The notes under the pieces: model-generated
What the model was told of the DNA's origin: nothing
Seen by the model: only the letters and a program-made list of their open reading frames with translations
Databases searched by the model: none
Translations under genes and position numbers: made by a program
Assembly (NCBI GenBank): GCA_024811115.1
Contig: JAKOGH010000008.1
Span: 124,001 to 188,000 of the forward strand
From: Terana coerulea
Taxonomy: Eukaryota; Basidiomycota; Agaricomycetes; Polyporales; Phanerochaetaceae
Direction: 5' to 3'
Length of the DNA stretch: 64,000 nt
Shown here: one piece after another, positions 23,307-38,047 of the stretch
Position numbering within the stretch: the first letter of the stretch is position 1
Layout of the letters: each line of letters opens with the position of its first letter

Positions 23307-24126
23307 TACCATCCTCGGATCTCGTAAAGGCGTTCCGCTGCGTATATCCTGCTTGTATAATTTCTGGTCAGCTGTACGCTATAATCCTACTTCTATGTAC
23401 TTGACGTAATGCTATCGCTTTCTGAGTCGGAAACTGTTTAGCGGGCGGCGCGTGCAATCAGTGGCGAAGTCCAAGCTAAACATGTGGGTAACGGGATGAG
23501 TCATTCGCGGCATAGGAATTAACTTTCAATTGACTTTTAACGGTGTCAGTGTGCGGCAATCCCAGAGTTCTAGGCCCACTGCACCGCAAGGTTTCAATCC
23601 GTTTGGTAGCCGTGGTGGCGTCGGCCTGCAATGAGGCAGGCTGGAGACCGAAAAGCCGACCTTTGGGGGCAGCTGGACGCCCGGCCCGGTGAGCCTGTTG
23701 CGCCCACGCCCTAAATGGCAAGGGATCGGCGGGCGTCCACTGCACAGAACGTTACGCCTTTACTTCACGTACGCGTCCCACAACCGCCACCTACCACCGT
23801 CTGGTGTCCTAACCAAGCCAACGCTTTGTTCTACGGGTGTTCTGTTTAGTCAACCGCCCGCAACATCGGAGAGAAGCCAGGAAGAAGCGCGAGAGGCAGA
23901 AGGATGGCGAGCGAAGCGCAGCCTCAAGCCTCCAGTGCCGTGTGATGCCGTCGGAATATCCTCCTCCAAGGGCTGGCGGGCAGTCACTTGATGGGAGACC
24001 GTAGAACCACTCACGATAAGCCGCAATGCTGAATCCGAGTCACAGAATCGCTCATAAGAAAGGCTGTCCCGCCAGTGCCGCACGCTTGCTCGACCCTAGG
24101 TTCCCCTTGACGTCCGCTCCCCAGTC
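23307..24126. other. Intergenic, no gene recognised
   Basis: 820 bases between same-strand genes. It holds a 3' UTR and the DHA14 promoter. Open frames are short and without conserved motifs. Confidence 0.45.
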
Positions 24127-26639
24127 ATGGCCCCGCCACAGAACGTGTCCTCCGCGGGAGCAGCGTGAACGACGACGCGACGATCGTCGGCCTGGTGGCG
24201 GCGTCGCAGCCCGCAGACGACTTGGTGCTCGCGCCAACCGCACCCGCGTCATCGCCCAAAAGACCCCGAGACTGCCAAGCAGCAGGACGTCCGGGTCGAG
24301 GCCCCCGCGGAAGCCCCGCCCAACGGTCTCACGGATCAGACCAACTTTTTGCCTACGAGGCAGGTCATCACCGTCTTCCTGGGTCTCTCGGTGGCACTTG
24401 CGTGCGCGTTCCTGGACCAAACGATGTGCGTCGTGGTGTCTTCACGAATGCCAGACAGACGTCTGACAATTATTCCAGCATTGCTACGGCACTTCCTCGG
24501 ATTTCCTCGGATTTACACGGTGGCCGAGACAGCTCATGGGTCGCTACCGCATACCTCCTTACAAGGTTAGGAATTTCTCGTGTTTATAACTGACCCGTCT
24601 CTGACGAAATACATAGCCTGTCGTTCACACCATTATATGGACGATGGTCTGATGTGTTCGGCCGAAAATTCGTCCTGCTGGCTGCGCTCTCCGTGTTCCT
24701 CACCTTCTCACTGGCTTGCGCACTAGCCCAAAGCATGATACAGGTATGTTTGTCTCGCGTGAGCGGCTGGACACCTTTACTGATGATAATCAGTTAATTA
24801 TATTCAGAGCCATACAGGGTATTGGTGGCGGAGGTGTGTATCATCTGCCTCTTCGTTCGGCGAAGATACTCAATTACTCGGTGTCCCCCCAGCCATCATC
24901 ACCATGTTTTTGATTATGTACGTTTGGCTCATATTTAGCGAACCCATGTCGACATTTACTGACATTCCTACGCGCACTACTAGTGTATCAGACATCGTCT
25001 CGCTGAAGGATAGAGGAAAATACCAGGGGATCAGCGAAGGTGTCATTGCTCTCTCCAATGGCTTTGGCCCTATCATTGGCGGTCTTTTTCTCAGTACACG
25101 ACATGGTCGGTTTTCTAGCTGTCAATGCCTCCCCTGTGTTACTGAAACATTCATTCCTAGGCGGTGGGCCTTCTGGATCAACCTGCCGCTTGCTGGCATC
25201 GCCATCGCCGTCGGCATATGGCTTCTGCCCCTCAAAAGCGTGAAGGGGAACATGCGGCAGAAGCTGTTGCAGATCGACTATGTTGGGTCTCTGCTGACGA
25301 TTGCCTCTTCGATACTGCTGCTCCTGGGACTGAACTGGGGCGGCGTGACCTACCCGTGGATTTCTACTGCTGTGCTCGTCCCGCTGTTTCTTGGGGGCGC
25401 CATCTTCGCCGGGTTTCTTGTCTGGGAGGCCAAGTTCGCCAAGCTGCCTATCATTCCAATGCACATATTCAGGATCAAGACCGTCTCCGGTGTGTATATC
25501 GCGACAGCGATGAAGTAAGTCCAAGTATCCTTGCGTCTCAGGACCATGCTGACCGTAAGGTGTAGTGGGATGACATTCTTCTCGGTAAGTAGCTTTCGCT
25601 CCCCTCCGGACTTTGACTTACTGATGAGCTTCTATGACTTCGTCCAGATCCTGTATTACGTCCCCCAATTCTTGCAGCTCGTCCGAGGAAGTAGCCCAGT
25701 GATCTCAAGTCTGCTTCTCCTTCCTTTCCTTGCACCCATCTCCATCGTCGTTTTCATCTGCGGTACGTGTACGGAAAGTCTGCCTGGACTTGTACTCATG
25801 GCATGCGTTCCACAGGCCAATTCGCGAGTCGAACTGGACATTACAGGTACCTCATCATCTTCGGTTACGGCGCATGGTGCATCGCACAAGGTCTGCAGTC
25901 CACCATCGACAAGCACTCCTCGGTAGGCAAAATCGTGGGCACGCTGTTCATGGCCGGATTCGCCTCTGGCTTCACATTTCAAACGTGGGTCCTGCGAGTC
26001 AACTGTGTCACCCTACATGACGCTCAAACGTGCCCTGCCACTATGTTTAGATCTCTACTGGCCGCGCAGGCCGCGGTTCCCCGCCACGAGATGGCCGTCG
26101 TCACGGGCGTGCGAAACTTTGTTCGTCTCTTCGGGTCGACCATCGCCTTGGCCATCTGCGCCTCAATCGTCAACAACACGCTTCGGTCGGCCATTGCGCC
26201 GCTGGGCCTCACGGCCGACCAGGTGCAGGCGCTGCTCGACGACCCGACGATCGTCAACCACTCGTCGCAGATAGCCCTCGACGCCGCCGGGAAGGCAGCA
26301 GTCATCGACGGGTACACAAAGGGGTTCCGGAGCGTGTTTTATCTGACGGTGGCATCGACCGCCATCGCGTTCCTTGCGTCCGTGTTCATGATCGAGCAGC
26401 ACGAACTCAATCGGGCGGATGATCAGGAGCTGAAGAGGCAGGGCAAGGAGTATCTGAGGAGGAAGAAGATGGCGCGGCGCGGGGAGAAGGACGTGGAGGG
26501 ACAGGAACACGATGCTCCCGCGCCGGAGGCGTTGCGCGCACAGGAAGGGCTCGCGTCGGTTGATGCGGGAGTGCGAAACAAAAGCGAGGGGTCGGACGAA
26601 AAGGCCCCCGATAAACACGACCTTCACGCATTGCGATGA
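24127..26639 (+). CDS. DHA14-type MFS multidrug efflux transporter; probable N-terminal indel(s)
   Basis: Drug:H+ antiporter with 14 predicted TM segments. Landmarks: PTRQVITVFLGLSVALACAF, LDQTIIATALPRISSDL (motif C region of TM1), SSWVATAYLLTSLSFTPLYG, RWSDVFGRK (motif A), FRAIQGIGGGGAIITMFLII, VSDIVSLKDRGKYQG, NGFGPIIGG (antiporter motif), RRWAFWINLPLAG, LLGLNWGG, YYVPQFLQLVRG, SLLAAQAAVPRHEMAVVTG and GVRNFVRLFGS. Nine or more short introns join in frame. The hydrophilic N-terminus breaks frame at 24258-24261 (AAAA, three expected), giving SSPKDPETAKQQDVRVE when corrected. A second slip near 24164 would join ATG 24127 (MAPPQNVSSAGAA) to NDDATIVGLVAASQ. The extreme N-terminus is therefore tentative; the carrier body is intact. 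Confidence 0.85.
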
Positions 26640-27347
26640 GTTTCCCTCACGACTTTAGATGCCCGTTTCTTACGCAAGGACTTACGACTCTTTCACACAC
26701 ATAGAACATGCTTTGTAGCTGCTACGCAATAGAATTTTCCACAGCGCCAACTTCACGCTTCTTGTGCCCCCAAAGCCTGTTGCAAGATCCCAACGCCGCC
26801 CATTATCAGAGCACAGCGTTTGTGTGGGCGAGACGCTCCATGGGTGGACATTGCATTGACAGTAGCAGTATCCTACGTGATGCGCCAGTCAAAGCGGTTC
26901 ATGCACGTTGGCGATGCTTGGCGGGCACCGCGGCATGCGTACTCGCGGTCGGCGTACAGGCACAGCCCGTGCGGGGAAATTCTGACCACAGCTTCGCAGC
27001 GACGAAATAATTCTGGCTGATTGACGAGCACCGCCGGCTCTCAGACTTCGACGCGGACAAGGCTGTACGACGGCGTGACAACCCCTGGACATGCTCACAG
27101 TGACGTCTGCAGCAGCGGATCACTCTAGAGCTTACCCATATATAGAAGTCATGTGTGACGTATGTGACAATCTGTTCTGACGGGCGCTTGTCAGTAGCAG
27201 CAGTTCATAAACGAGGACGCGTTGTTACGACACCGCTCACTTTGATAGCTGCCCTCCACCCGACCCTTTCGTACGTCGAAGTCGTGTCCGACGACGTACT
27301 CGTCTGATTTTTTCCTCTTGCAGTACACCACCCTTCACGACCTCATT
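26640..27347. other. Intergenic, GFA1 promoter
   Basis: 708 bases with no recognised gene. A catatata stretch near 27136 is a possible TATA element. A pyrimidine-rich tract and gcagtacacc lie shortly before the GFA1 ATG. Confidence 0.4.
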
Positions 27348-30276
<2,929 letters not shown>

Positions 30277-32299
30277 CTACTCGTCCGGACCAAACAAGTC
30301 CCACATCGACTCCGCAACGCTGGCGGAGCGTGCACGGCCCCTAGGGGGCGGGGGCAGGTTGACCGCGTACAGCGACGACACTCGCGATCCGCCGGGGGTG
30401 GGCGGTGGAGTGACAAGCGGGGTGATGGGCCCCGGGAGGCGCGACATGCCGGCAGAGAGCAAGGTGTCGAGGCCCATCGCCGAGGCACCCTGCGACGAAA
30501 ATGCCTGCTGGCTGGGCCCAGGCGTCGCGCGAGCGACGTGGCTGGACAATGTGCCTGTCGGACTAGAAGCCTCCTCGTCTTCTTCTGCTTGGGAAACACT
30601 GATACCGAGGCCTTGCAAGGGCGCGTGAGAATCAGGTTCAGGTACTGGTGACAATGTTCAGCATTTTAGTATGTTCGGACATAGCAACATTCAAGGAACT
30701 CACCCCTCTCTCCTTGTAATGCCACTTGACGTGGATGGCCAGGCTATTGCGCCGGTCGAAGCTCCGGGTACACATCGGGCACTGGTGCCGTGGCTTGAAC
30801 GGGAACTCCTTCAGCTTCGCCCACAGCTTGGCCCGCCTGTTGGGCTTCTTGCCCTTGCGCCCGATCGCGTCAAAGTGTGACGTCCACGTCCAGGGCTTGT
30901 ACTTGGTGAGCGGCTGCTCGAGCAGCGAGGGCACCTTGAAGCCAGGGAGGGCGGCGGATCCGGAGACGAAGCCAGATGGCCCGTCGAATTTACGCCTGGA
31001 GGACGGCAGGGGAGGAAGCCTAGGCACGGCGGCCGAATCACGGTCAGGCCGTTCGCCATAGTCCATCGAGGGTGAAGAGCCGTCCTCGTACTCGTCGTCA
31101 TGGTCGCCAGAGTACGGCCGCCAGTGAGCAGGTCCACACGCCACACGGCTAGCCACATACTCAGCGAGGCTTGAGTGCCCGCCAAACGTCGGTCTAGGAA
31201 TGCTACCGAGATTCACTGGAACCAAGAGAGAATGGCCGGGATCAGGAAAGGGTCGGTGCAGCGCATGTGGATCCGGGAAGTGCGAGTGCGTCGGCCCATA
31301 CGGTGCGAGGGGGTGGAACTGAGGGCCATACAGGGGCAGAGGCGGCGGAGGATAGCGAGGGTCATACAAGCCCAGACAGTTCGGAGGAGGCAAAAAACGT
31401 GGGTCCACGAAATCCTGAGAAGGCAGGGGTACTTCTGAGACAAAGTGGCTTTGCTGTCCTGATGGCATTGCAGTGTAATCTGACATAGAGAAGTTGCGAG
31501 GTGGGGGCATGGCCGAGAAACCAGGCGACAATAGGTGGTGCTCAGCTTGCATAGGTCCTGAATGCCCGTAGAGTTCGACCGAAGACAGGGCACTGCTAGC
31601 TTGAGACGAAGACGGAGACAGAGTGCGAGGGTATTCCAATTCGCTGTCGGTAGAGAGGCTAGTACGACGAGACGAGCTGTACGAAAGGGAAGGAGCATAT
31701 TCCGGGGACAGCGATCGAGACGAGTAATCATGCTCAAGAGGCATTCCAACGAGGCGTCCAGAACCATAATGAGGACGTTCGTGTTGAAGAGCATGTTCAT
31801 AGGCCAAGCGGTTGCGATCAAGCCCAGCCGCAGTAGTCGTCCACATATTATCTAAGGCAGCTTGTTCGCGGGAGAGAGTTTTCTGATGCTGTTTCAAGTA
31901 AGCTAGGCGAATGTCCATTTCGTCCAAATCGCTGTCATCCGCATCAGGGGAAGGCGCATCCTCTTGTTCATCGTCCGGTTCGACAGCTGGTTGCACGGTG
32001 ACATCTTCATGCTCTTCATACGCGGGGAACCTGTGCTCGAACATCTTCAGCGGGCCAGTCGCCGGGAAGGGGTCAGCATAACGCGCGCCGTGGGCTGTCG
32101 TTGGCATGATGCGGTACGCGAAGCGCATCGATTCGGGGATTATTGCGGGCCATTTCGCTGTCACACGGTCGTTCGGTAACAGCGTTATGCGGCGGGAACC
32201 CTCTTCGTCAATGTCCTCTGGGCCTTCCGGAGGCTTGAAGCGAACGTCGAGGCTTATACGCTGGGACTTTTGCGCCGTTCCTTGCTTGCGACGGGGCAT
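30277..32299 (-). CDS. Large protein with a single C2H2 zinc finger
   Basis: Two exons, 30704-32299 and 30277-30644, with ATG at 32299 (MPRRKQGTAQ). About 650 residues, mostly low-complexity Ser/Pro-rich and acidic segments (PSPDADDSDLDEMDIRL, PPPPLPLYGPQFHPL). One C-x2-C-x12-H-x3-H finger, CPMCTRSFDRRNSLAIHVKW then HYKER, is preceded by a basic stretch (RKGKKPNRRAKLWAKLKEF) that could be a nuclear-localisation signal. The intron falls right after the finger. A single finger in a long disordered protein suggests a nuclear regulator, but DNA binding is inferred. No frame break. It is convergent with GFA1. Confidence 0.75.
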
Positions 32300-33090
32300 G
32301 GTCTCGGCGTCGCGTTGTTGTTTGTGTCTACCTGCACGCCTGGCTAGACTTTTGGTGGCTATATGCGATGGCGTTGAGCGATGGGCTGATTTCGGTACAA
32401 GGTAGCTCTCACCTGTGCGAGTGCACGAGCTCGTCCAAGACTTGAATGAGGGTAGAAAACCAAGAAGAGATTGGTCGACACGTCGACGGCAAAGAGAACG
32501 TCGAACATGGAGGGATACTGGGTCTCAAAACAGGTTCGGCTCAGACGAACGCAATCCGGCGACATCAAACTCCAACGATTTCGAACCGACCGCCGGCGGC
32601 GCAATCGAACCGGTGGACGTCGGGCTTGGAAACAGGCCCTTGGCTCTCTTTCTGTCAAGTCTACTTCCACATTCGGCGTAGTGGCGTCAGTATTTCATCA
32701 GGATCTGCTGAGTAGGCCGAACGAACTGACAGCAGTTGCATGACACTAGCTGACAGTAACATATGTTCCTTTGAAGTTGAGGTGCCCCAGAATGACCAGC
32801 AGATACACAGAAGTGATGGGAAGATCCGGATATTCGGGAGACTATCCGCAAGGTACGACATTCAGTGAAAATATCATGACTGTTCTTCGTTCCATTAAAA
32901 TTATCATATCATATTCCATGCGAGTGCGCTGAAGGGATTACGGGATGGTTGATTCGCGCTTCGGCTGGTAGTTGACTGCCTAGAAACCATGAGATAAATA
33001 AGGAGCAGCGTGAAGCAGAGACGAATGTGCTGACTCACCAGTCAAGTTTCGATGACCCGTCGCGTCAAGCCCCAGTAGTCGACAAGCCCC
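32300..33090. other. Intergenic, no gene recognised
   Basis: 791 bases. Overlapping open frames in all three plus-strand phases around 32415-32743 look like chance openness in this stretch; none carries a motif. Confidence 0.45.
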
Positions 33091-33534
33091 CTAAGTCTTC
33101 TTCCGTTCAATCATCTCCGGCACTTCCTCGTCGTGCCGCCCTGCGGCCTTGACAGTCGGACCAGTATTTCCAGTCTTATCCTTCGCGTTCTCGAGAGCCT
33201 CCTTGGGATGCGACGCTCCGAAATCTGGCTTCGGCTCGATCTTCTGTCGCCCTACACACATAGGTGCAGCAAGGCGGCGTTCAGCGTTCTGCGATGACCG
33301 TTAGCTCAAGCCAGCTCAGCACTCACAGTCCTGTTTCTCCATCGGCCGCGTCCCCTCGGCGGCCTGCTGTTCCCGCCGTGCGTTGATTTGGTCCTTGGCG
33401 AAGTAGTAGCTCACGCCCGCCGCCGCCACCAAAGCACCCCAGCCGAGAGCCTAAACAACGAACCGTCGTCAGCGCGGTCTGCGGTTGCCGTCTCGATATC
33501 GAACAGAACTCACAACACTCTTGGGGTTGTTCAT
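33091..33534 (-). CDS. Small single-pass membrane protein, 101 residues
   Basis: Three exons, 33514-33534, 33327-33450 and 33091-33251, total 306 bases. The product starts MNNPKSV, then a hydrophobic segment ALGWGALVAAAGVSYYFA, then a charged tail (KDQINARREQQ, EKQDWRQKIEPKPDFGAS, EEVPEMIERKKT). This layout (short N-terminus, one TM helix, charged C-terminus) is common for small mitochondrial or ER proteins; localisation is inferred. No named family recognised. All splice sites are GT-AG and the frame is continuous, which supports a real gene despite its size. Confidence 0.72.
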
Positions 33535-36500
33535 GATGCCGAAGGTTCCGTTGAAGTGCACAGTACAGGAGAGAGAGAGTAGCCCAGCCTGGTCAGTGTT
33601 GCCCTCGGCTGCAGCTGCTGCACATGGCGGCGATGCCCTCTCAGGCTGGAGTCTGAGGTCATGACTTGATCATGACGCGCGCTCTCGGGCTGATCATCGC
33701 CGCCACAAAGCTTGTCACGGCGGAGTGACATTCGTGACCGCCACGCGAAGCGGAAGAGCCGGCGGCGCTTAGCTTTCCTCGCTCTGTCCCTCGGTTGCGA
33801 GGCGACGCATCGGCAAGTTCTGGTTGCTGCTAGTTACTTCCAAGGCCTTCGCTAACGGCCGATTCGCCAAGGGCATGTGAAATCGCGTAAGTTCTGTTCA
33901 TTGCAGCTATGCCGCAAATGGGTGCACTAGCGGATGAAGTTCCTTACTAGGCCTAGCTCCGCTTCATGCTGTGCTTCCGTGGTTCCAGGGGCACGAAATG
34001 TCTGTGCAATATATTCCTCAGCGTCTTGGCTAAGAAATTCATATATGCAGAGCCAGCATGCCGGGCGTGCTGTTGGTCACTCGAACGTGGGTGCCGATAA
34101 CGCCGCTTGTAGACGACTATCTCTCGGCCACGGTCAGTTCTGCTTTGTAGAGCCTAGCAGCGGCTATGAAGAGATGGCGGTAATAGTGAGGCTCAACCTG
34201 GCTTTGGGGCTTCAGCTAAGCTCATAGAAGGTAGGCGGAAAAGGTATGTGGCACTGTGATCTTCTGTGATATTCCGCAGAAGTCTCATGCAGTGCTGCGC
34301 CTCTAGCACAAATTCAGGGTTGTAACATGATCCAAGGTGACGACGCACATTCTCCTTTCCTGAATACGACATCGTTCACGGGACGCCTGGAGCCCCACAA
34401 TGCGTATGCCTCCTTCGCTCGGTCAGCAGGTGCGCTTAGTTCTAGGCTCTTCTTCCTGTTGATAAATTACTGGCCTTTATGTAGCATGCGGCAGAGAGGA
34501 TAACATACTCGTTCACTTCGTCTCACCAATAGCAGTTTCTCCAAGGTTCAGTCATCCGTACCAAGGGTGCCATGACGTCGTCGCCTACATTAGCTGCACC
34601 GGTTCTGTCAGATACGAAGGCCCCGCCAATGAGAGCCTCCCTCCTGGGATTCCCAGACTGCCCACAGGACTGTTTTCTGCTTCGTGCTGCTAGAAGCACG
34701 CCGCGCGTTGGATTTCATCGCCTTCGCCTGATGTTCTCACATTATCCATTGGCTGCATGCCAGGGAGTTTTCTATCGGTCCGTGTAGGCGCGTCACCTCC
34801 TATCAATCCGCGTGCGGTCGGGGCCACAGAACGAGTTTCACGGACGCTCCGACGCCCAGGTTCCTACTCAGCCTTTGCCCTCTTTGGGCCATGCGCGCCC
34901 TATCAAGTTGTCGCGGGAGCCCCGCGGGCTCCAACGCGTTACTGGCTACACATGGACCCACAGAACATATGCCGTACGTGGAACGCCACAATTCCTGCTG
35001 GGCCCGCCTGAGCAATGGCCCCATTCTCGAGGACGCGACGGCCAAAAAACACAGTGGCTCGATTGGGCGTTGGGTATGTCGCGGTCCAGGCCCTTGCCAG
35101 GGGCGGGCGGGTATGACGTTATGACAGCGGATGGACGGACGGCAGCGCTCTCTTCCTTCCGCCCCGCTGACATATATTTCACCGAGGTCTCAGGCCTGTC
35201 TCTGTCGATCGCACGGTGCCTTTTACGGGCGAAGAGTCTATAAAAGCCTATATGAGCTGCTCGGAGGCCGCCGACGCCAGTCTGGACCGCCTCCCTCCTC
35301 TCATGGCGAGTGTCAATTTGGACGAATATATAGACACCGACGCCGCACCTCATGTTTGACTCGCTCGCAATGCTGCGAATTCTGGCCAGCACTGTGGGGC
35401 GATAGCCCCTGTGCAGGGTCTCACATACACATCCTTGGGGAGCGTACGCTTTAGACGCAGAATATGCAAAAGAGTCCTGATGGCGGACACCTCGCCCAAG
35501 CTACTCCTCGGGGACTGCCGAGACATGTCTCCGCAGATCGCTATCTCGCTTTTGTGGCAATTCGATTGGCTTGCAGCCCGGAGCTCGAGTGAAAGCAGGT
35601 GAATACGACGGAGTCGATCGCATGGCACATTCGGCCGACCCGCTCGGCCTACAATATTGATGACTACAATGACTTGAGCGGACCATCTGGACTCTGTGCA
35701 AGCATAGTCGAATTCTCCGGAAACGACGTTCCGCGACTTGCTCCTGACTGAGTTTGACTGCATCGCTTACGAGAGCCTGGTGTCCGGCCTGCAAGAATAT
35801 ATTTTCTTGCGCTTCCCGTACGTTGCCTTGGTGGACGCGTGTGTGTTGCGTGTGTGTGCACCCGGGTATATACAAGGTTTGGATCGACTGTCATCCGACC
35901 GTTTATAGTCAACTACGGAGACTAGCACCTGGGGCCAACGGAGAGCCCTGGGCTGCTCTCCAAATATCCTTTCGACCGCTCAGACATCGCGCGATAGCCC
36001 GTTGCCCTGGCTGCAATAATTTCGGCCAGCGCACGCGCGTTGGAGCTGCCCACGCTGCCCGTCGTGAACACAGTGACACAAAACCCAGGGCGATATTATC
36101 GGTGGAGCATCGCCGCCGCCTACCGTCTGCGTCCCTACGAGCCAGTTTATCAACACCTCGGCATTCGAAAAAGTCTCTTGCTCACCGGCGGCGTCCGCGG
36201 CGTGTTCCCAAGCGACGTGCGTTCGCTGTGCCTCCTCATTTCCGGCGGCGGCGACATCCTGCACCCGCACGCCTCCCGCGGGCCAGGCCGCCAGTGCCTT
36301 CACCCGCCGCCCCACTCCGCCCGGCACGGATGCCTCCCGCCGCACGGCAGCTGTACAGGGCTGCCCGGGACGGCCACGAAAACACATCTCGCGGCGCATT
36401 TAGGCTCGCGCACCGTGCACGCGCGCCGGTGATCAAGCCTGCCCGCGTGCATGGACTCGGGCGAGTGCGTAAACGACGGACGCGCGCGCGCTCCATCCGT

Positions 36501-37211
36501 TCATAATGCCCAGCCCCGAGCTCGACCTGCCGCGGTGGCCGCGACGTCGTGCGCGCGCCGGCCAATAGACAGCGCATCGCCCATCCATCAATGCGCATAT
36601 CGATATCGCGCGCATCCATAGGCTGCCCGAGGGCCTGCAGGGCGAGCGCGACGGAGGACGAGGGCGATGCCGCGTATGACTACGAGACTGTATTGCGCGC
36701 GTGCTGGTTCTGCCGAGCGGGATGGTCACTGGACCCGGCAGAAGGCCCCTGGCCGTGTCGCGAGTGGAAGACTCTATGAACCGATGTACGGCGCAGGTCA
36801 GCGAGAGAGGATATTATTGCGAGAAAACACTGCGTAGGCACATACTGGAGGGGGCACAGGGTTGGGACAGAGAACTCCTGCGGATCCTGTAAGAACCTCC
36901 TGCAGCTTCTCGCCGTCGGCGCACGCGAAGCATCACTGCACCAACTCCGTCGCGTCGGGGATTATTCACATGTGCATCGGCCGAAAAACAAGCAAATTGA
37001 CGACGTGGAGTACGATACAAAATACAAGGACATTAGCCATGGACATACTCTAGGGATGCAAGACGACGAGCAAAAGAAATATGGGAGAGCGCAGAAGACG
37101 ACACCACAACGTGGAACGCGAGCCGAACTAAGGAGCGGGCGGCACATGCTCCGAGCCGGCTCGAGGGGGAGAGGAAGTGTGCAGAATAAAGGAGATGAGT
37201 TATCGGGATGA
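33535..37211. other. Gene-poor 3.7-kb stretch
   Basis: No recognised protein or RNA gene. Open frames up to 250 codons exist (for example 35754-36506) but are Arg/Pro/His-rich translations of GC-rich DNA, with no conserved motif or sensible splice structure. A TATA-like tataaaa sits at 35239-35245 on the plus strand with nothing convincing downstream. It may hold a non-coding transcript or decayed sequence. Confidence 0.4.
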
Positions 37212-38047
37212 TCAACAGGAGGGATTGAGGGACGATACAAGGCGAGGACTAATTGAGAGCAAGCAGAATGGGCTATAACTTAGACTTGTGTGTGTGAGAC
37301 AAGAAAATTTGGCAAGCCAGGCCAATCGTGAACAGAACGCGCCGATACTCGCCAGCACGCACGGCGTTCCTCCGCCGCGAACCCTCCGACACGGGTGCGC
37401 GTTCCCACTCCGCCCATCTGATAGGCCTGCCGACGCGACACCGGTTGCGACGAGCCGGGCTGCGGATGGCGATGACGATGATCTTCGGGCAGTGGAGCAG
37501 CAGCCCAGGCGGCGCGGCGTGCTCGACGGTGGGAGAGCCGGCCGAGGACGGCGATAATAGCGGGAGTGGTAGTGGTAGTGTCTTTGATTCGAGTGGGGAG
37601 GGACGGAGGCAGGACTTGTATGCGCCGGCGGCGGCGCACGGGTGCGCAAACGCCGACGACCGGTCCGAATGCGCGAGCCGCGACGCAGGCGTCGACGGCC
37701 GCGCACAGCGAGGCTCATCGGCGCGTCACGTAACGCCAGTATTGGGTGTTTGGGGGCTACGAAGGGTGGGTGAGCATGCTTGCGGAATGATAGGAGTGCC
37801 CGCAGAGCCGAGACACGATCGGCACGAGCACATACCTGAGTAGCAGCAGTGGACTGATCTGTTAGAGTTACAGACGAAGTCAATCTCGGAGAAGAGCCCC
37901 TGAGAAGGGAGGGTACGTACGGGCTCTGACGCACTCCCAGACATCGACCCCCTTACCCTTGACGTCCCACACGGCGCACTGGGCGTTCAGCGGCCAGTAG
38001 ACGTTCGCCTCCCAAGCGCGAGTCGCGTCGCTGACAAGACCGGGCAT
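37212..38047 (-). CDS. Possible small cysteine-containing protein (3' half unresolved)
   Basis: Exon 1 (37921-38047) from ATG 38047 reads MPGLVSDATRAWEANVYWPL then NAQCAVWDVKGKGVDVWECV, with a GT donor. Later sense-strand sequence gives, in a consistent phase after an AG acceptor near 37700, SLCAAVDACVAARAFGPVVG then VCAP. The two pieces share a Cys/Ala/Gly character, as in small fungal proteins with conserved Cys. Beyond that the three frames compete, and a one-base error like those elsewhere may hide the true C-terminus. No signal peptide and no named family. The end coordinate is approximate. Confidence 0.35.

Noticed and set aside
35754..36506. 250-codon plus-strand frame
   Set aside because: Arg/His/Pro-rich with no motif, overlapping equally open frames on the other strand in GC-rich DNA.
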